Program-made: the position numbers and the translations under genes
Shown: positions 22,919 to 31,290 of the stretch, piece after piece
How positions within the stretch are numbered: the stretch's first letter is position 1
Layout: every line of letters begins with the position of its first letter
The notes under the pieces: model-generated
The model's database searches: none
The model's input: only the letters and a program-made list of their open reading frames with translations
Told to the model about the DNA's origin: nothing
Assembly (NCBI GenBank): GCA_007570785.1
Contig: ML660774.1
Span: forward strand, 7,331,969 to 7,395,968
Direction of reading: 5' to 3'
DNA length: 64,000 nt
Source of the DNA: Antilocapra americana
Taxonomy: Eukaryota > Chordata > Mammalia > Artiodactyla > Antilocapridae

Positions 22919-24063
22919 ACAACTTCCCTTTTACTTAAAACACAGTAAAACCAACTTCTGAAGGCATCTAGAGGCATGTGTGTAATGCTTCAAGACCTCC
23001 CTTAAGGACTGAGAAGCTGAAAGCATTTGAGCCGCTGGATAGAGTAGGGGGCTGATGCCTCACTGTGGTTTCAGAGCTGCTAGCTTATTCAGCAAAAACT
23101 GCCAGGTACTATGTCTAAAAATAGAGCTAGAAAGCAAAGAACTAAATTGTGTCAAGGTAAAAAACAAAGGAGATAAAGACCGAAGTCCAGGCAATCACTC
23201 TATTAGGAACAACAGTCTTCCCACGTCTCTGGTCTCCTTTAAACTGGGGTTCAGATAAAAGCCGACAGTTCAGTGTGTGTCCTCATAGTTGAAGAGACCA
23301 CCTGTTATTTCCATTCCCATCACCTCCGCCCTTCCAACTGGTCACCTGGCTGCCACATACTTCCTGTTGACATCCTTGCTGAGATGAGATTACGACTCAT
23401 GATTACAGAGAAGAGAAGAATTAGGAATGCTGAGTAAGGAAAAGTCCAGAGAAGTCACCCACCCAAGAGTTTGTGTGCTGCTAGGCACAGAGAGTGACTG
23501 TTGTGTTGAGGCTACTGTACCGGGTCTTACACAAGGACAGACCTTTTCTTCTTTATTAGGGAACATGCCCCTGAACCATGTCCCTTTCTGTGTGGTGCTT
23601 CCGGCTTCTGACTCACATCGGGGCCCACAACATGCTGTTATCATTGGACCTGGGAGAAGCAGGAGCACGTGGACAGAGGCCCGAGGACAGAGCCGATGCC
23701 TCTGACAGCAGTCACACCAGCCGGAGGCAGCAGGCGCCCTATAGGGGGTCTGCCAGTCCTGGATCACAGCGTCCCTGCCGGAACTCTGCTCACAGGAACA
23801 GAGGAGAAAACTGAGGCCGTGGACCCTGGAGTCACACAGCAAATCAACACAAGCTTGGGCATCAGCTTGCTGTGCGCCAGGGTCGTTCCCAGGTCCCCTT
23901 GTGGCACCTCAGGTTCTTCGGTGGGGAAACGGGTGTGGGACTTGATGCTTTTCTGGGTTTCTATGGGAGAACAGACTGTGGTCCCACATTCTGAGAGCAC
24001 CAGAAATAGAGCCCAAGGTGGGTTTGTCCTTCGGGCCTTGTCCTCCTGAGACTTCAGAAGTAC
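22919..24063. other. Non-coding DNA, nothing recognised
   Basis: Unique-looking sequence. Frames of 126-150 codons at 23390-24049 lie on both strands and show no motif. Confidence 0.5.
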
Positions 24064-24064
24064 T

Positions 24065-24771
24065 GGAGACACTATGGAAAACAGTAGGGAGATTGCTTTA
24101 AAAACTAGGAATAAAACCACCATAGGACCCAGCAATCTTGCTACTGGGCATGTACCCCAAGGAAACCAGAATTGAAAAAGATACATGTACCCCAATGTTC
24201 AATGCAGCACTATTTACAAGAGCTAGGACATGGAGGCAACCTCGATGTCCACTGGCAAATGAATGGATAAAGATGTTATGGTACATACACACAAAGGAAT
24301 ACTACTCGGCTGTAAAAAGGAATGCATTTGAGTCAGTTCTAGAGAGGCAGATGAACCTAGAGCCTATCACACAGAGTGAAGTAAGTCAGAAAGAGAAAGA
24401 CAAATAATATATATTAATTCAAATATACAGAATCTGGAAAGATGGTACTGACGATCCTGCAGGGTATCCAAGGAGACACAGACATAAAGAACAGACTTTT
24501 GGATTCAGTGGGGGAAGGGGAGGGTGGAATGATTTGAGAGAATAGCATTGAAACATACATATTATTGTATGCAAAATAGATGACCAGTGTGGGCTTGGTA
24601 TGAAGCAGGGCACCCAAAGCTGGTGCTCTGATAGCTTGGGGAGGGAGGTGGGAGGGAGGTTCAGGATGGAGGATACACACATATCTCTGTAGCTGATTTA
24701 TACTGGTGTATGGCAAAAAACAACACAATAATGTAATTATCCTCCAATTAAAATAAATACATTTTTTAAAA
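24065..24771 (+). mobile_element. L1 (bovine type) 3' end, 5'-truncated
   Basis: The frame at 24138-24407 gives the C-terminal end of L1 ORF2 (MYPKE, EWIKMLWYIHTKEYYSAVKR), followed by a bovine-type L1 3' UTR with its G-rich tract and an AATAAA/A-rich tail. The imperfect repeat agaagtact / agaagtagt at 24056-24064 and 24772-24780 is a likely TSD. Reverse-transcriptase and endonuclease domains are missing, so it is inactive. Confidence 0.92.
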
Positions 24772-25667
24772 AGAAGTAGTATAGGAGAGTCAGCTGTCAT
24801 TGTGTTTTCTCCACTCTCTGACAAGACTCCTCACCTTTCTCCACTTGATAAAGCCCCCAGTCCCATTAATGAATCTACAAATCTGTGGATTAAGACAGGA
24901 GGGAGAGATTTGAAACCACCCTGAAGAGTCTTAGAGCAATTCATCTGACATTTCCAAACGTCCACTAGATTTTTTTTTCCTTTCCATTCAGTAACCCTTC
25001 CCCTTCCCAAGCTTGCAAATCTGCAATTTCTAGAGCTGGAAAGAAATAAAAAAGGATTCATTTTTCAGTGTTTGGAAGCTATATGTCAAATCTATGTAGC
25101 TAATAATAATAATATCAAACAATAATAAACATTTTCTATTTACGATTGCTGTATTCTCCAACAAAGGTCTTCAGGCCAGGAGTCTAAGCACAGACTAATA
25201 AAAATTAGCATCATCTAATTTCGAAGCAGTCTTTCTTCCTAGCTTTGCTTTGAGTTTGATGCTAATGTTTGACTCACTTGAAGTGACCATGCTGTTGAGT
25301 TGAGGGACTTCTTCACTGGGTGTCTTTGTCAGCCTCACATCCCTGGGACACAAAGCTGGCCACCAAGCACTGGCAGATGTCACCTACGGTGGGGGCATAT
25401 AAAGCTCCCCCATCATTTGCCTAATTTTGGTTGAGTTAACAAACCTCAGGTAAAATTACTGGGGCTTTTACAGGGTAAGTGAAGCTTTCTTAGCGACGAG
25501 AAACAGTATGAAAAGAATGAGAATATCACACAAGCTCCGCAAGCACAAGCTCCACAAAACACCACTATGTGAGAACCATGGCAGAAGTGATCTCCAGGCA
25601 AAGTAAAAGCATGAATTGAGTAAGGAAGCCTTCTTTTAGGTGTCTTGCCTATCTTTACATTCTTCAT
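24772..25667. other. Non-coding DNA, nothing recognised
   Basis: AT-rich unique-looking sequence including a short AAT-repeat-like run near 25105-25130. Confidence 0.5.
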
Positions 25668-25805
25668 CACAGTGACTACCTTGTGACCTAGCAGATACAG
25701 CAGTTATCTCCAATTCACAGAAGAGGCATGGCAAGATTCAGCGAACAGCCCAAAGTCTCACCCATGTGGTAGGTGGTGGAGCTGGAATCTGAGTAACTCT
25801 TTGGC
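25668..25805 (-). repeat. MIR SINE, antisense
   Basis: 'cagttatctccaattcacag', 'agaggcatggcaagattcag' and 'ggtggtggagctggaatctg' follow the antisense MIR order. It is the last interspersed repeat before the HELT domain. Confidence 0.75.
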
Positions 25806-26899
25806 TCCAGCGACCATAGCTTTCATTATTCCACTCTCATCTTGAGGGGAAACTATGCCATCACCAGGGGACACCTACTCTATCACCATCCTGGGGAGGA
25901 GGTGTAAAGGAAAGGTGACTATGAGGGTCCCAGCACCCTGTTTCTGACAGGGTGAGTAAAGCCTAAAAATAAAACATATCCTTTCTCTCACTTGAATGAA
26001 AGGAGGGCTTCCCAGTCTCCCAGAAAGGACTGCAGCCACAAGGCCTTGGTAAGGAGGGCCACCTTTCCACCCCACTTCCACTCACCTACCCACCTTCACT
26101 GGGGCCCCCAAACCCAGACAAGGGGACCTGCAGCCCTCGGCAAGCGCTGGGCCCTGGCTTCCAAGCAAAGACGAGAAATTAAACAGTTTGCACAGAATGA
26201 AATTTGGCCCGTGGAAGGTGCCTGCAGCTGGCAGTTAACACCAGCAGTAAGAGGATCAACTCCTAGTCCGCTGGCTTAAAAAGGGGGTGGGGGTGAGAAG
26301 TGTGCGCACTCCCTTTTACCCATTCACGTTAGTTAATTTGGATGATAAGGGTTCCTGTTTAATCCCTTTGTGTGCCAGTGAATATGCCAAAATCGACAAC
26401 CCCTGAGAGGGCACTGGCCGCCTGCAGACCAACCTGCAGGAGGGTGCGGGTTGTGTCCAATCTGTCCTAAAGTAGAAAAGAAACATCATGAGGAGACTGA
26501 AAGCAAGACTGAGAGGGACACCCTTGGGGTGCTCCGTGCAAACCCAGCAGGCTTCTAGGCTGCTGAAACACCTTCCAGGCTGCAGCAGGTGGGCTGCTTG
26601 CTTCCTGGACAAGCAGCTCCCCAGTCCCGCCTCTGCGCCCTAGGGGCTCGCCAAGTGCCACTGGAGAGCAGGGCTCCCCCCAACCAGCCACCTCTGCTGA
26701 GGACCAACGACACCCAAAGGGAGAGCCTGACCCTGCCTCAGTCTAGAGAGAACTTAGGCAGAAAGGTGGGGAGCAGAAAGGGAGGGAAAGATGTGTAAAG
26801 AGAGGTCTCAGTTGTTCTCAACTGGAACAGATTAGAAAAAAAAGGGAGAGCTCGGTGGCTTTAGAGCAGGTCATAAAACAAAAACCATTTTTATAGTTT

Positions 26900-27180
26900 C
26901 CACCTGCAAGAAAGCTCACCCCCCACCCCATCCACAGCCCTCAAGCCTGGAGCCCCCAGAGTGTGGGTGGGTTCCTAGGCAGCTCGTGCGAGCGGGGCCT
27001 GGCGGCGGGGGAGGAGGCCCCCGGCTGCTGGGCCCGGCTGCCCGCAGAGGCGCAGGCGGAGCGAGTTCCCAGCCACCGCCACCCCCTCCTTCCCCACGGG
27101 CCCGTCCAGCAAATTTCCTCCTTCGTTTCGGTCTGTGCCTTCCCTCCCTCCTCCTCCCCCTATATATTCGCTCTCTAAAA
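26900..27180. promoter_or_regulatory. GC-rich, CpG-containing segment upstream of HELT
   Basis: CpG density rises sharply at about 26985-27085 (runs such as gcgagcggggcctggcggcg). It lies about 1.7 kb upstream of the TATA box and joins an AT-rich conserved-looking block. No open frame here has gene features. It may be an outlying CpG island or an alternative upstream promoter. Confidence 0.45.
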
Positions 27181-27664
27181 CCATAAAAAAGAGATCAACT
27201 TCCCTAACTTCACGGAGCCCTTTTCAGTGACAAATATTGATGCCCAAAGTGTCTGCGCTCTCCCGCCCCCAAACGTTAAGAAAAGGCTCCCGCGAAAGGG
27301 GGACATAAAAAGTTAACAATGCTGTGAAAATATGTTTGCAGAAAATAGACAATCGTTGGATTAAACGTATTCAAGTATGAAATAATGCCTTTTTGTGTCA
27401 AAACTTGGGCGATGGGCGGGTACAAAAGTTCCCTGTGGCAGCGACTTGCTCCCTTTGTGAGCCGTGCGCTTTGGCGTCTCCACTTGGGCGCATTACTTAG
27501 AGCCCTCTAAGCGCGATTGTTTCTCCCTTTCTAATGACATTTACCGGATCAAAACATGCTGTTAATTCGATCAGAAGGCTTCACCCTCCCTGACAAAGCC
27601 ACAATAATTTCTCCTGAAGTTTGTTAAATTGACCAAAATTAGGCAAATGAATAGGGGTCTGTAG

Positions 27665-27678
27665 GCGCCCCCTCTCGC
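27665..27678 (-). promoter_or_regulatory. Partial CTCF-like motif, reverse orientation
   Basis: The reverse complement ends AGGGGGCGC, matching the GC-rich right half of the CTCF core, but the left half does not match. It points towards the perfect motif at 15426. Confidence 0.3.
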
Positions 27679-27681
27679 AGG

Positions 27682-27689
27682 TGACGTCG
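27682..27689 (+). promoter_or_regulatory. CRE-like site (TGACGTCG)
   Basis: Seven of eight bases match the palindromic CREB/ATF element TGACGTCA and the central CpG is kept. Confidence 0.35.
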
Positions 27690-27781
27690 CATAATGCTCG
27701 CCGGGGCCAGCTGCATTCCCCCTTTTCTTCTCAGCCCACTCTTCCCCGTGTTGCCCCCAATCCTCCCACCACCACCTCCCC

Positions 27782-27798
27782 CACACACACATACACAT

Positions 27799-27840
<42 letters not shown>
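27782..27840. repeat. (CA)n microsatellite near the HELT promoter
   Basis: An imperfect CA start is followed by about 20 pure CA units from 27800. It lies about 900 bp upstream of the TATA box between two conserved-looking blocks. Confidence 0.97.
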
Positions 27841-27842
<2 letters not shown>

Positions 27843-27869
27843 CTGCCTGTCGTTCCTCCCCCACCCTCT

Positions 27870-27965
27870 GGCATTATGAAAATTTAGCCCAATGAAACTA
27901 TTCATACTTTTCAATGGACATTTTCGTATAGGATAATAGGCTACAAATTGAGCCTCTTCCCCCCG
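27870..27965. promoter_or_regulatory. Second candidate conserved non-coding block
   Basis: AT-rich sequence (attatgaaaatttagcccaa, ctattcatacttttcaatgg) placed between the microsatellite and a CpG-rich segment, without repeat similarity. Inference from texture only. Confidence 0.35.
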
Positions 27966-27984
27966 AGAGGAGAGAGCCAGAGGG

Positions 27985-28470
27985 AGGAGAAAAGAAAGGC
28001 AGCGATGTGGTCAGGCAGTGGGGGGAGTGTCGCGTGCCAAAGACCGACGGGAGGGGCGAGGCGAGGCGAGGGCCTCGTGTGCCAGCGGCAGCCCCACACC
28101 TGCCGGGATGTCCGGACAAATAAAGCGGAGTAAACAAAAAGGGGGGAGATGGACGTGTCACCAAGTCGTGTGAGAAAAGCCTGGGAACAAACGGGGCGCC
28201 TCCGTCTCCAAGAGCTCTCCCTTGAACCCGGCGGAACAGCCTATTAAAGGCTTACTTAATTACTTTAATGACTCTGGACAGGCTTTAAAACGCACTCGGC
28301 GCTGGGACTGTGGGCTTGCTGGGATTTGTAAACAGGCAATCGTGTGAGACTCAGCGGTGGGACTAAAGGAGGCGACACTGTTTTGTGAGGGTCCTCGCCC
28401 CCCGGTGCCCACAGCCGCTGCGCCCCTGCGCTCGCTCACCCGCCGGCGCTGGTTTACCGCCTCTTTCCCA
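27985..28470. promoter_or_regulatory. CpG-rich promoter-proximal segment
   Basis: CpGs are clustered at about 28010-28110 and 28290-28460, broken by an AT-rich homeodomain-type patch at 28240-28272 (cttacttaattactttaatg). It precedes the E-box pair and TATA box of HELT. Confidence 0.5.
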
Positions 28471-28484
28471 CCCCGGCAGTTGCC

Positions 28485-28492
28485 ATGCAAAT
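28485..28492 (+). promoter_or_regulatory. Octamer motif ATGCAAAT (POU factors)
   Basis: A perfect octamer lies about 219 bp upstream of the TATA box. POU-domain factors expressed in neural progenitors bind this sequence. Use is inferred. Confidence 0.45.
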
Positions 28493-28512
28493 ATTATTCC
28501 CCCCCGCCGGGT

Positions 28513-28518
28513 CACGTG
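28513..28518. promoter_or_regulatory. E-box CACGTG (distal of a pair)
   Basis: Perfect palindromic CACGTG, a site class bound by HES/HEY-type bHLH proteins as well as MYC/USF. It lies 191 bp upstream of the TATA box. Confidence 0.55.
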
Positions 28519-28531
28519 TCCTTTGAAGGGC

Positions 28532-28537
28532 CACGTG
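28532..28537. promoter_or_regulatory. E-box CACGTG (proximal of a pair)
   Basis: A second perfect CACGTG starts 19 bp after the first, slightly under two helical turns. A tcctttgaag TCF/LEF-like word lies between them. Confidence 0.55.
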
Positions 28538-28541
28538 GAGT

Positions 28542-28548
28542 AACAAAG
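28542..28548 (-). promoter_or_regulatory. SOX/TCF-type site (AACAAAG)
   Basis: AACAAAG is the reverse complement of CTTTGTT, the HMG-box (SOX/TCF/LEF) core. It lies directly beside the proximal E-box. Confidence 0.35.
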
Positions 28549-28647
28549 CTGATCTGCCCCCAACTCGCCCCCCTCGGCTGCTAAATTTTTTTAACTTAAA
28601 AAAAAAAACTGATCTTGAATGCATGCATCCCCCAAATGCAGCTCCCC

Positions 28648-28653
28648 TAATCC
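28648..28653 (+). promoter_or_regulatory. OTX/bicoid-type site (TAATCC)
   Basis: Perfect TAATCC core 51 bp upstream of the TATA box. OTX2 is a midbrain determinant and HELT is known as a midbrain gene, so the match is plausible but short enough to occur by chance. Confidence 0.35.
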
Positions 28654-28703
28654 TATGGAATAATTCAAGTGGTGAATGCACTTGGAGCCCTAGATGACCG
28701 CTT

Positions 28704-28709
28704 TATAAG
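28704..28709 (+). promoter_or_regulatory. HELT TATA box (TATAAG)
   Basis: ctttataagg lies 119 bp upstream of the start codon in GC-rich DNA. Transcription would start near 28735, giving a 5' UTR of about 90 nt. The pyrimidine/purine context near 28735 is compatible but not decisive. Confidence 0.65.
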
Positions 28710-28734
28710 GCAGACCCTCGTAGTTGGGAGGCTA

Positions 28735-28854
28735 CAGTCTACCTGGGACACTCGAGGAGGCAAACGAGGGGGAAAGCGGAAGGGTGCCTCGCGCCACCGC
28801 CTCTCCTGAGGACGCGTATTGATCAGAATGTCAGACAAGCTCAAGGAACGCAAA
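28735..28854 (+). other. HELT: HELT exon 1 (5' UTR and first 9 codons)
   Basis: Coding part 28828-28854 gives MSDKLKERK, then the donor AAA|GTGAGT in phase 0. The 5' boundary is inferred from the TATA box. Such a short first coding exon is easily missed by frame-based searches. Confidence 0.8.
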
Positions 28855-30645
28855 GTGAGTCGGCTGAGTCCAAATGGCTCTTGCGCCTCTGGGTGGGGGT
28901 GTCTGACTCCCAGAGTCGCCACCTGGCTGGACCGACGAGCCGGGACATGGTCACACAGGACTTCTCCTGGAGAGGAATCCTGAGTGATTTGGGAAAGGAA
29001 TGAGGATAGATAGAGGGGAGTCCGCAGTCGGGGTGGAGGCCACATCTGGAAGCTGGTGGCCACCTCCCCATGGCCCTGGTGCTCAGCAAGGCGGTGTGAC
29101 CCCGCAGGGATTAGAAGTGGAGTGCATCCGCAGAGGTTCGAGAGGATAGAGCTCATGTGACCCAGTGTGTGTGGGGGGGACAGGGGCCTGGGGCGACTGC
29201 CGGGGCAGCACTGAGGGTTTGCAGACGGCTGTGCCAGCCGTGCCTTTGATGATTTTATGGGCAAAGACATTCTAAACGGACAAACCTCTGTTCTCAGAGA
29301 ACCCCCGTTTCCCACAAAGTGATAGAAAAGCGGAGAAGAGACCGGATTAACCGCTGTTTGAACGAGCTGGGCAAGACGGTGCCCATGGCCCTGGCGAAGC
29401 AGGTAATGTTGGCAGCTGAGAAAACGGTGCTGGCGCTGGGGATCCTCTGATGCCTGGAGTCTGGAGCCGGAGAGGGCCGTAGATGCGGTTTACTGCCCGG
29501 GGCCCTGAGCGCTGAGTTGAGCCCCAGGCGGCCTTGGCGCAGATCCACAGCGGCGCCCCCGCTAGGCTCGATGGTTCCCTCGGTTTAAAACGGTGCACCC
29601 AGCCTACCCGGGTTAGCCCGTACCGTCTGGGCCGCTTCCAGGAGCCTTTTGGTCCTTTTGCAGAATTCCGGGAAGCTGGAGAAGGCAGAGATCCTCGAGA
29701 TGACCGTGCAGTACCTGAGAGCCCTGCACTCCGCCGATTTTCCCCGGGGAAGGGAAAAAGGTGGGCAGGGAGTGTGCGCCCCACGGAGCCCGGGGGGTGG
29801 CAGCTGGAATAAAGCGGTCTCTCAAGGTCTCCTCTCTGGATGCTGCCGGGCGGGGCCCCGAGTCCTGAGAAAGCGCGAGGGGTGGGGGGGACTGGAGAAC
29901 AGGGCTCTGGGGATACAGGTTCTGAGGCCTCCTCTCAGGTGGGGAGGGGTGAGGTCAGACTCCTAAGGAACAGGAGGTCGCTGGCTTGCGTTTTTTCCAG
30001 TCTCTAGGCTGGAAAGAGAAGGGCGGGCCTCAAATGGAGACCAGCCAGAAAACGTGATGGGAGGGGCTTGGCATCTGCCTTAGGCTCCCGGTCAGGAAGG
30101 GGCCGCTCACAGTTTTCCCTTTCTCCGTTTTCCTTGCCCCTCCAGCAGAATTGCTAGCAGAGTTTGCCAACTACTTCCACTACGGCTATCACGAGTGCAT
30201 GAAGAACCTAGTGCATTACCTCACCACCGTGGAGCGGATGGAGACCAAGGACAGCAAGTACGCGCGCATCCTCGCCTTCTTGCAGTCCAAGGCCCGCTTA
30301 GGCACCGAGCCCGCCGTCCAGCCGCTGGGTTCGCTCCCAGAGCCGGATTTCTCTTACCAGCTGCACCCAGCGGGGCCCGAGTTCGCGGGCCACAGCCCGG
30401 GTGAGGCGTCCGTGTTCCCGCAGGGCGCGGCGCCGGGGCCCTTCGCCTGGCCTCATGGCGCGACCCGCAGCCCCGCGCTGCCCTATCTGCCCAGCGCGCC
30501 CGTGCCGCTCCCGAGCCCCGCGCAGCAGCACAGCGCCTTCCTGGCGCCCGGGCAGGGCCTGGACCGCCACTACCTGAACCTCATCGGCCACGCACACCCC
30601 AGCGCCCTAAACCTTCACGCGCCCCAGCACCCCCCGGTGCTTTGA
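28828..30645 (+). CDS. HELT: HELT, bHLH-Orange transcriptional repressor (four exons)
   Basis: CDS = 28828-28854, 29298-29402, 29664-29760 and 30146-30645, 729 nt, 242 residues plus TGA, the length I remember for human HELT. Introns are 443, 261 and 385 bp, all GT-AG. Residues 10-68 form the bHLH: basic region SHKVIEKRRRDRINR (14-28), helix 1, a short loop and helix 2 to LRALH. Residues 78-127 form the Orange domain (EFANYFHYGYHECMKNL, then TVERMETKDSKYARI). The C-terminal third is rich in Pro and Ala and ends PPVL. Unlike HES, there is no Pro in the basic region (Lys16 stands there) and no WRPW; HEY's Gly and YRPW are also absent. HELT is a nuclear repressor that dimerises with HES/HEY proteins, binds E-boxes and promotes GABAergic fate in the midbrain (family knowledge). 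The start codon has A at -3. Identity is firm. Confidence 0.97.
29172..29205 (+). other. G-quadruplex motif in HELT intron 1
   Basis: Four G runs (7, 4, 4 and 4 Gs at 29173, 29183, 29190 and 29202) are separated by loops of 3, 3 and 8 bases on the coding strand, so both the DNA and the nascent RNA could fold. Confidence 0.6.
29298..29402 (+). other. HELT: HELT exon 2 (residues 10-44)
   Basis: Acceptor ttctcag|AGA and donor CAG|GTAATG, both phase 0. It encodes the basic region, helix 1 and the loop up to LAKQ. Confidence 0.95.
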
Positions 30646-30660
30646 CGCCGACAAATCCCG
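29300..30660. promoter_or_regulatory. CpG-island-like body of HELT
   Basis: CpG density is high across exons 2-4 and peaks at about 30240-30640, where third positions are mostly G or C. Gene-body CpG islands are usual for developmental transcription-factor genes under Polycomb control. This explains the long antisense open frames here. Confidence 0.7.
29664..29760 (+). other. HELT: HELT exon 3 (residues 45-76 plus one base)
   Basis: Acceptor tttgcag|AAT; donor AAAG|GTGGGC leaves one base (phase 1) that joins CA of exon 4 to make Ala77. It encodes helix 2 and the linker to the Orange domain. Confidence 0.95.
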
Positions 30661-30722
30661 CAGACTGCTCTGCGCTCTGGGCACTGCTTGGGAGAAATAC
30701 TGTATACTGTACATTGTACAAG

Positions 30723-30730
30723 TGTAAATA
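30723..30730 (+). promoter_or_regulatory. Pumilio recognition element in the HELT 3' UTR
   Basis: TGTAAATA matches UGUANAUA exactly, 78 nt after the stop codon in an AT-rich 3' UTR that also holds repeated tgta words (tgtatactgtacattgtaca). Pumilio proteins shorten mRNA life. Confidence 0.5.
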
Positions 30731-30805
30731 TTGTGCTAAAAAAAAAAAAAACTGAGTGGGGGAAGGTCAAAAGTGAATTCTTCTTCTGAAGGACCTCCCC
30801 TTGGC

Positions 30806-30811
30806 AATAAA
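30806..30811 (+). terminator. HELT: HELT poly(A) signal AATAAA
   Basis: Canonical hexamer about 160 nt after the stop codon, followed within 40 nt by T-rich text (ccttgttacctttgctcttc). This predicts a short 3' UTR. Confidence 0.8.
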
Positions 30812-30889
30812 CGCTTTCTGAAAGTCCCAGAGACAGATTCCTTGTTACCTTTGCTCTTCTAAAACCCATCCCCTCCGAGGGGTCTCAGG

Positions 30890-31290
30890 CACAAAGCTGA
30901 TGTTGGCTGAGGTGACGATACTCAGTTATTTGGGTGGGGAAAAGGGTGAGTCGCCGCGCGGGGACGGAGAAGGCGGGGAGGCCAAGCGGTGGGGTCGCTT
31001 CCAGGCTGGCTTCGCGGTTCCACCCGCGCTCCAGACTCGCCTCTTTCTCACGCACACCTTGGGCATTTGCTTGGGAGAAGGGCGGGTGGGAGGCACAGGG
31101 CCCACTGCTCTCAAAAAATACAAATTGAAGGACCCTCTCCAAGCTGGCTGTAGCAAACTTTCGCCAGCTCCCACCTGGGCGCCCTTCCCTAACCCGGGAG
31201 AAGGCCCCGGACGAGCGCGCACGGGCGCGCGCACCAGCTGCTTGCTGACCCAGAGCACTGGGAAACCCAGGCCCGTAGGATGCAGCGACT
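30890..31290. other. CpG-rich segment just downstream of HELT
   Basis: CpGs cluster near 30950-31030 and 31190-31240 (cgcgcacgggcgcgcgcacc). Frames of up to 140 codons occur on both strands here without motifs, as GC-rich DNA produces. It may be part of the HELT regulatory domain. Confidence 0.4.

Larger units (their letters stand above)
27181..27720. promoter_or_regulatory. Candidate conserved non-coding element upstream of HELT
   Basis: A 540-bp stretch of balanced composition without repeats or reading frames, rich in homeodomain-type cores (taatgacatttacc near 27533, gttaattcgatcag near 27561, acaataatttct near 27601) and other AT-rich words amid GC-rich DNA. That texture is typical of developmental enhancers near transcription-factor genes. 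It is inferred from composition only. Confidence 0.45.
30146..30830 (+). other. HELT: HELT exon 4 (residues 77-242 and 3' UTR)
   Basis: The acceptor lies in a tandem CAGCAG: use of the first AG (30144-30145) keeps Ala77; use of the second (30147-30148) would drop it without a frame change. It encodes the Orange domain and the Pro/Ala-rich tail; stop at 30643-30645. The 3' end is placed about 20 nt after the poly(A) signal. Confidence 0.85.

Noticed and set aside
28665..29315. 216-codon minus-strand frame over the HELT promoter and intron 1
   Set aside because: It is antisense to HELT exons 1-2 and intron 1 in CpG-rich DNA, where stop codons are rare. It shows no domain.
29347..29784. 145-codon minus-strand frame and several + strand frames across HELT exons 2-3
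   Set aside because: Shadows of the HELT coding exons and GC-rich introns; they ignore well-formed splice sites.
30298..30597. 99-codon minus-strand frame antisense to HELT exon 4
   Set aside because: Mirror frame of a GC-rich coding exon, with Gly/Arg/Ala-biased composition.
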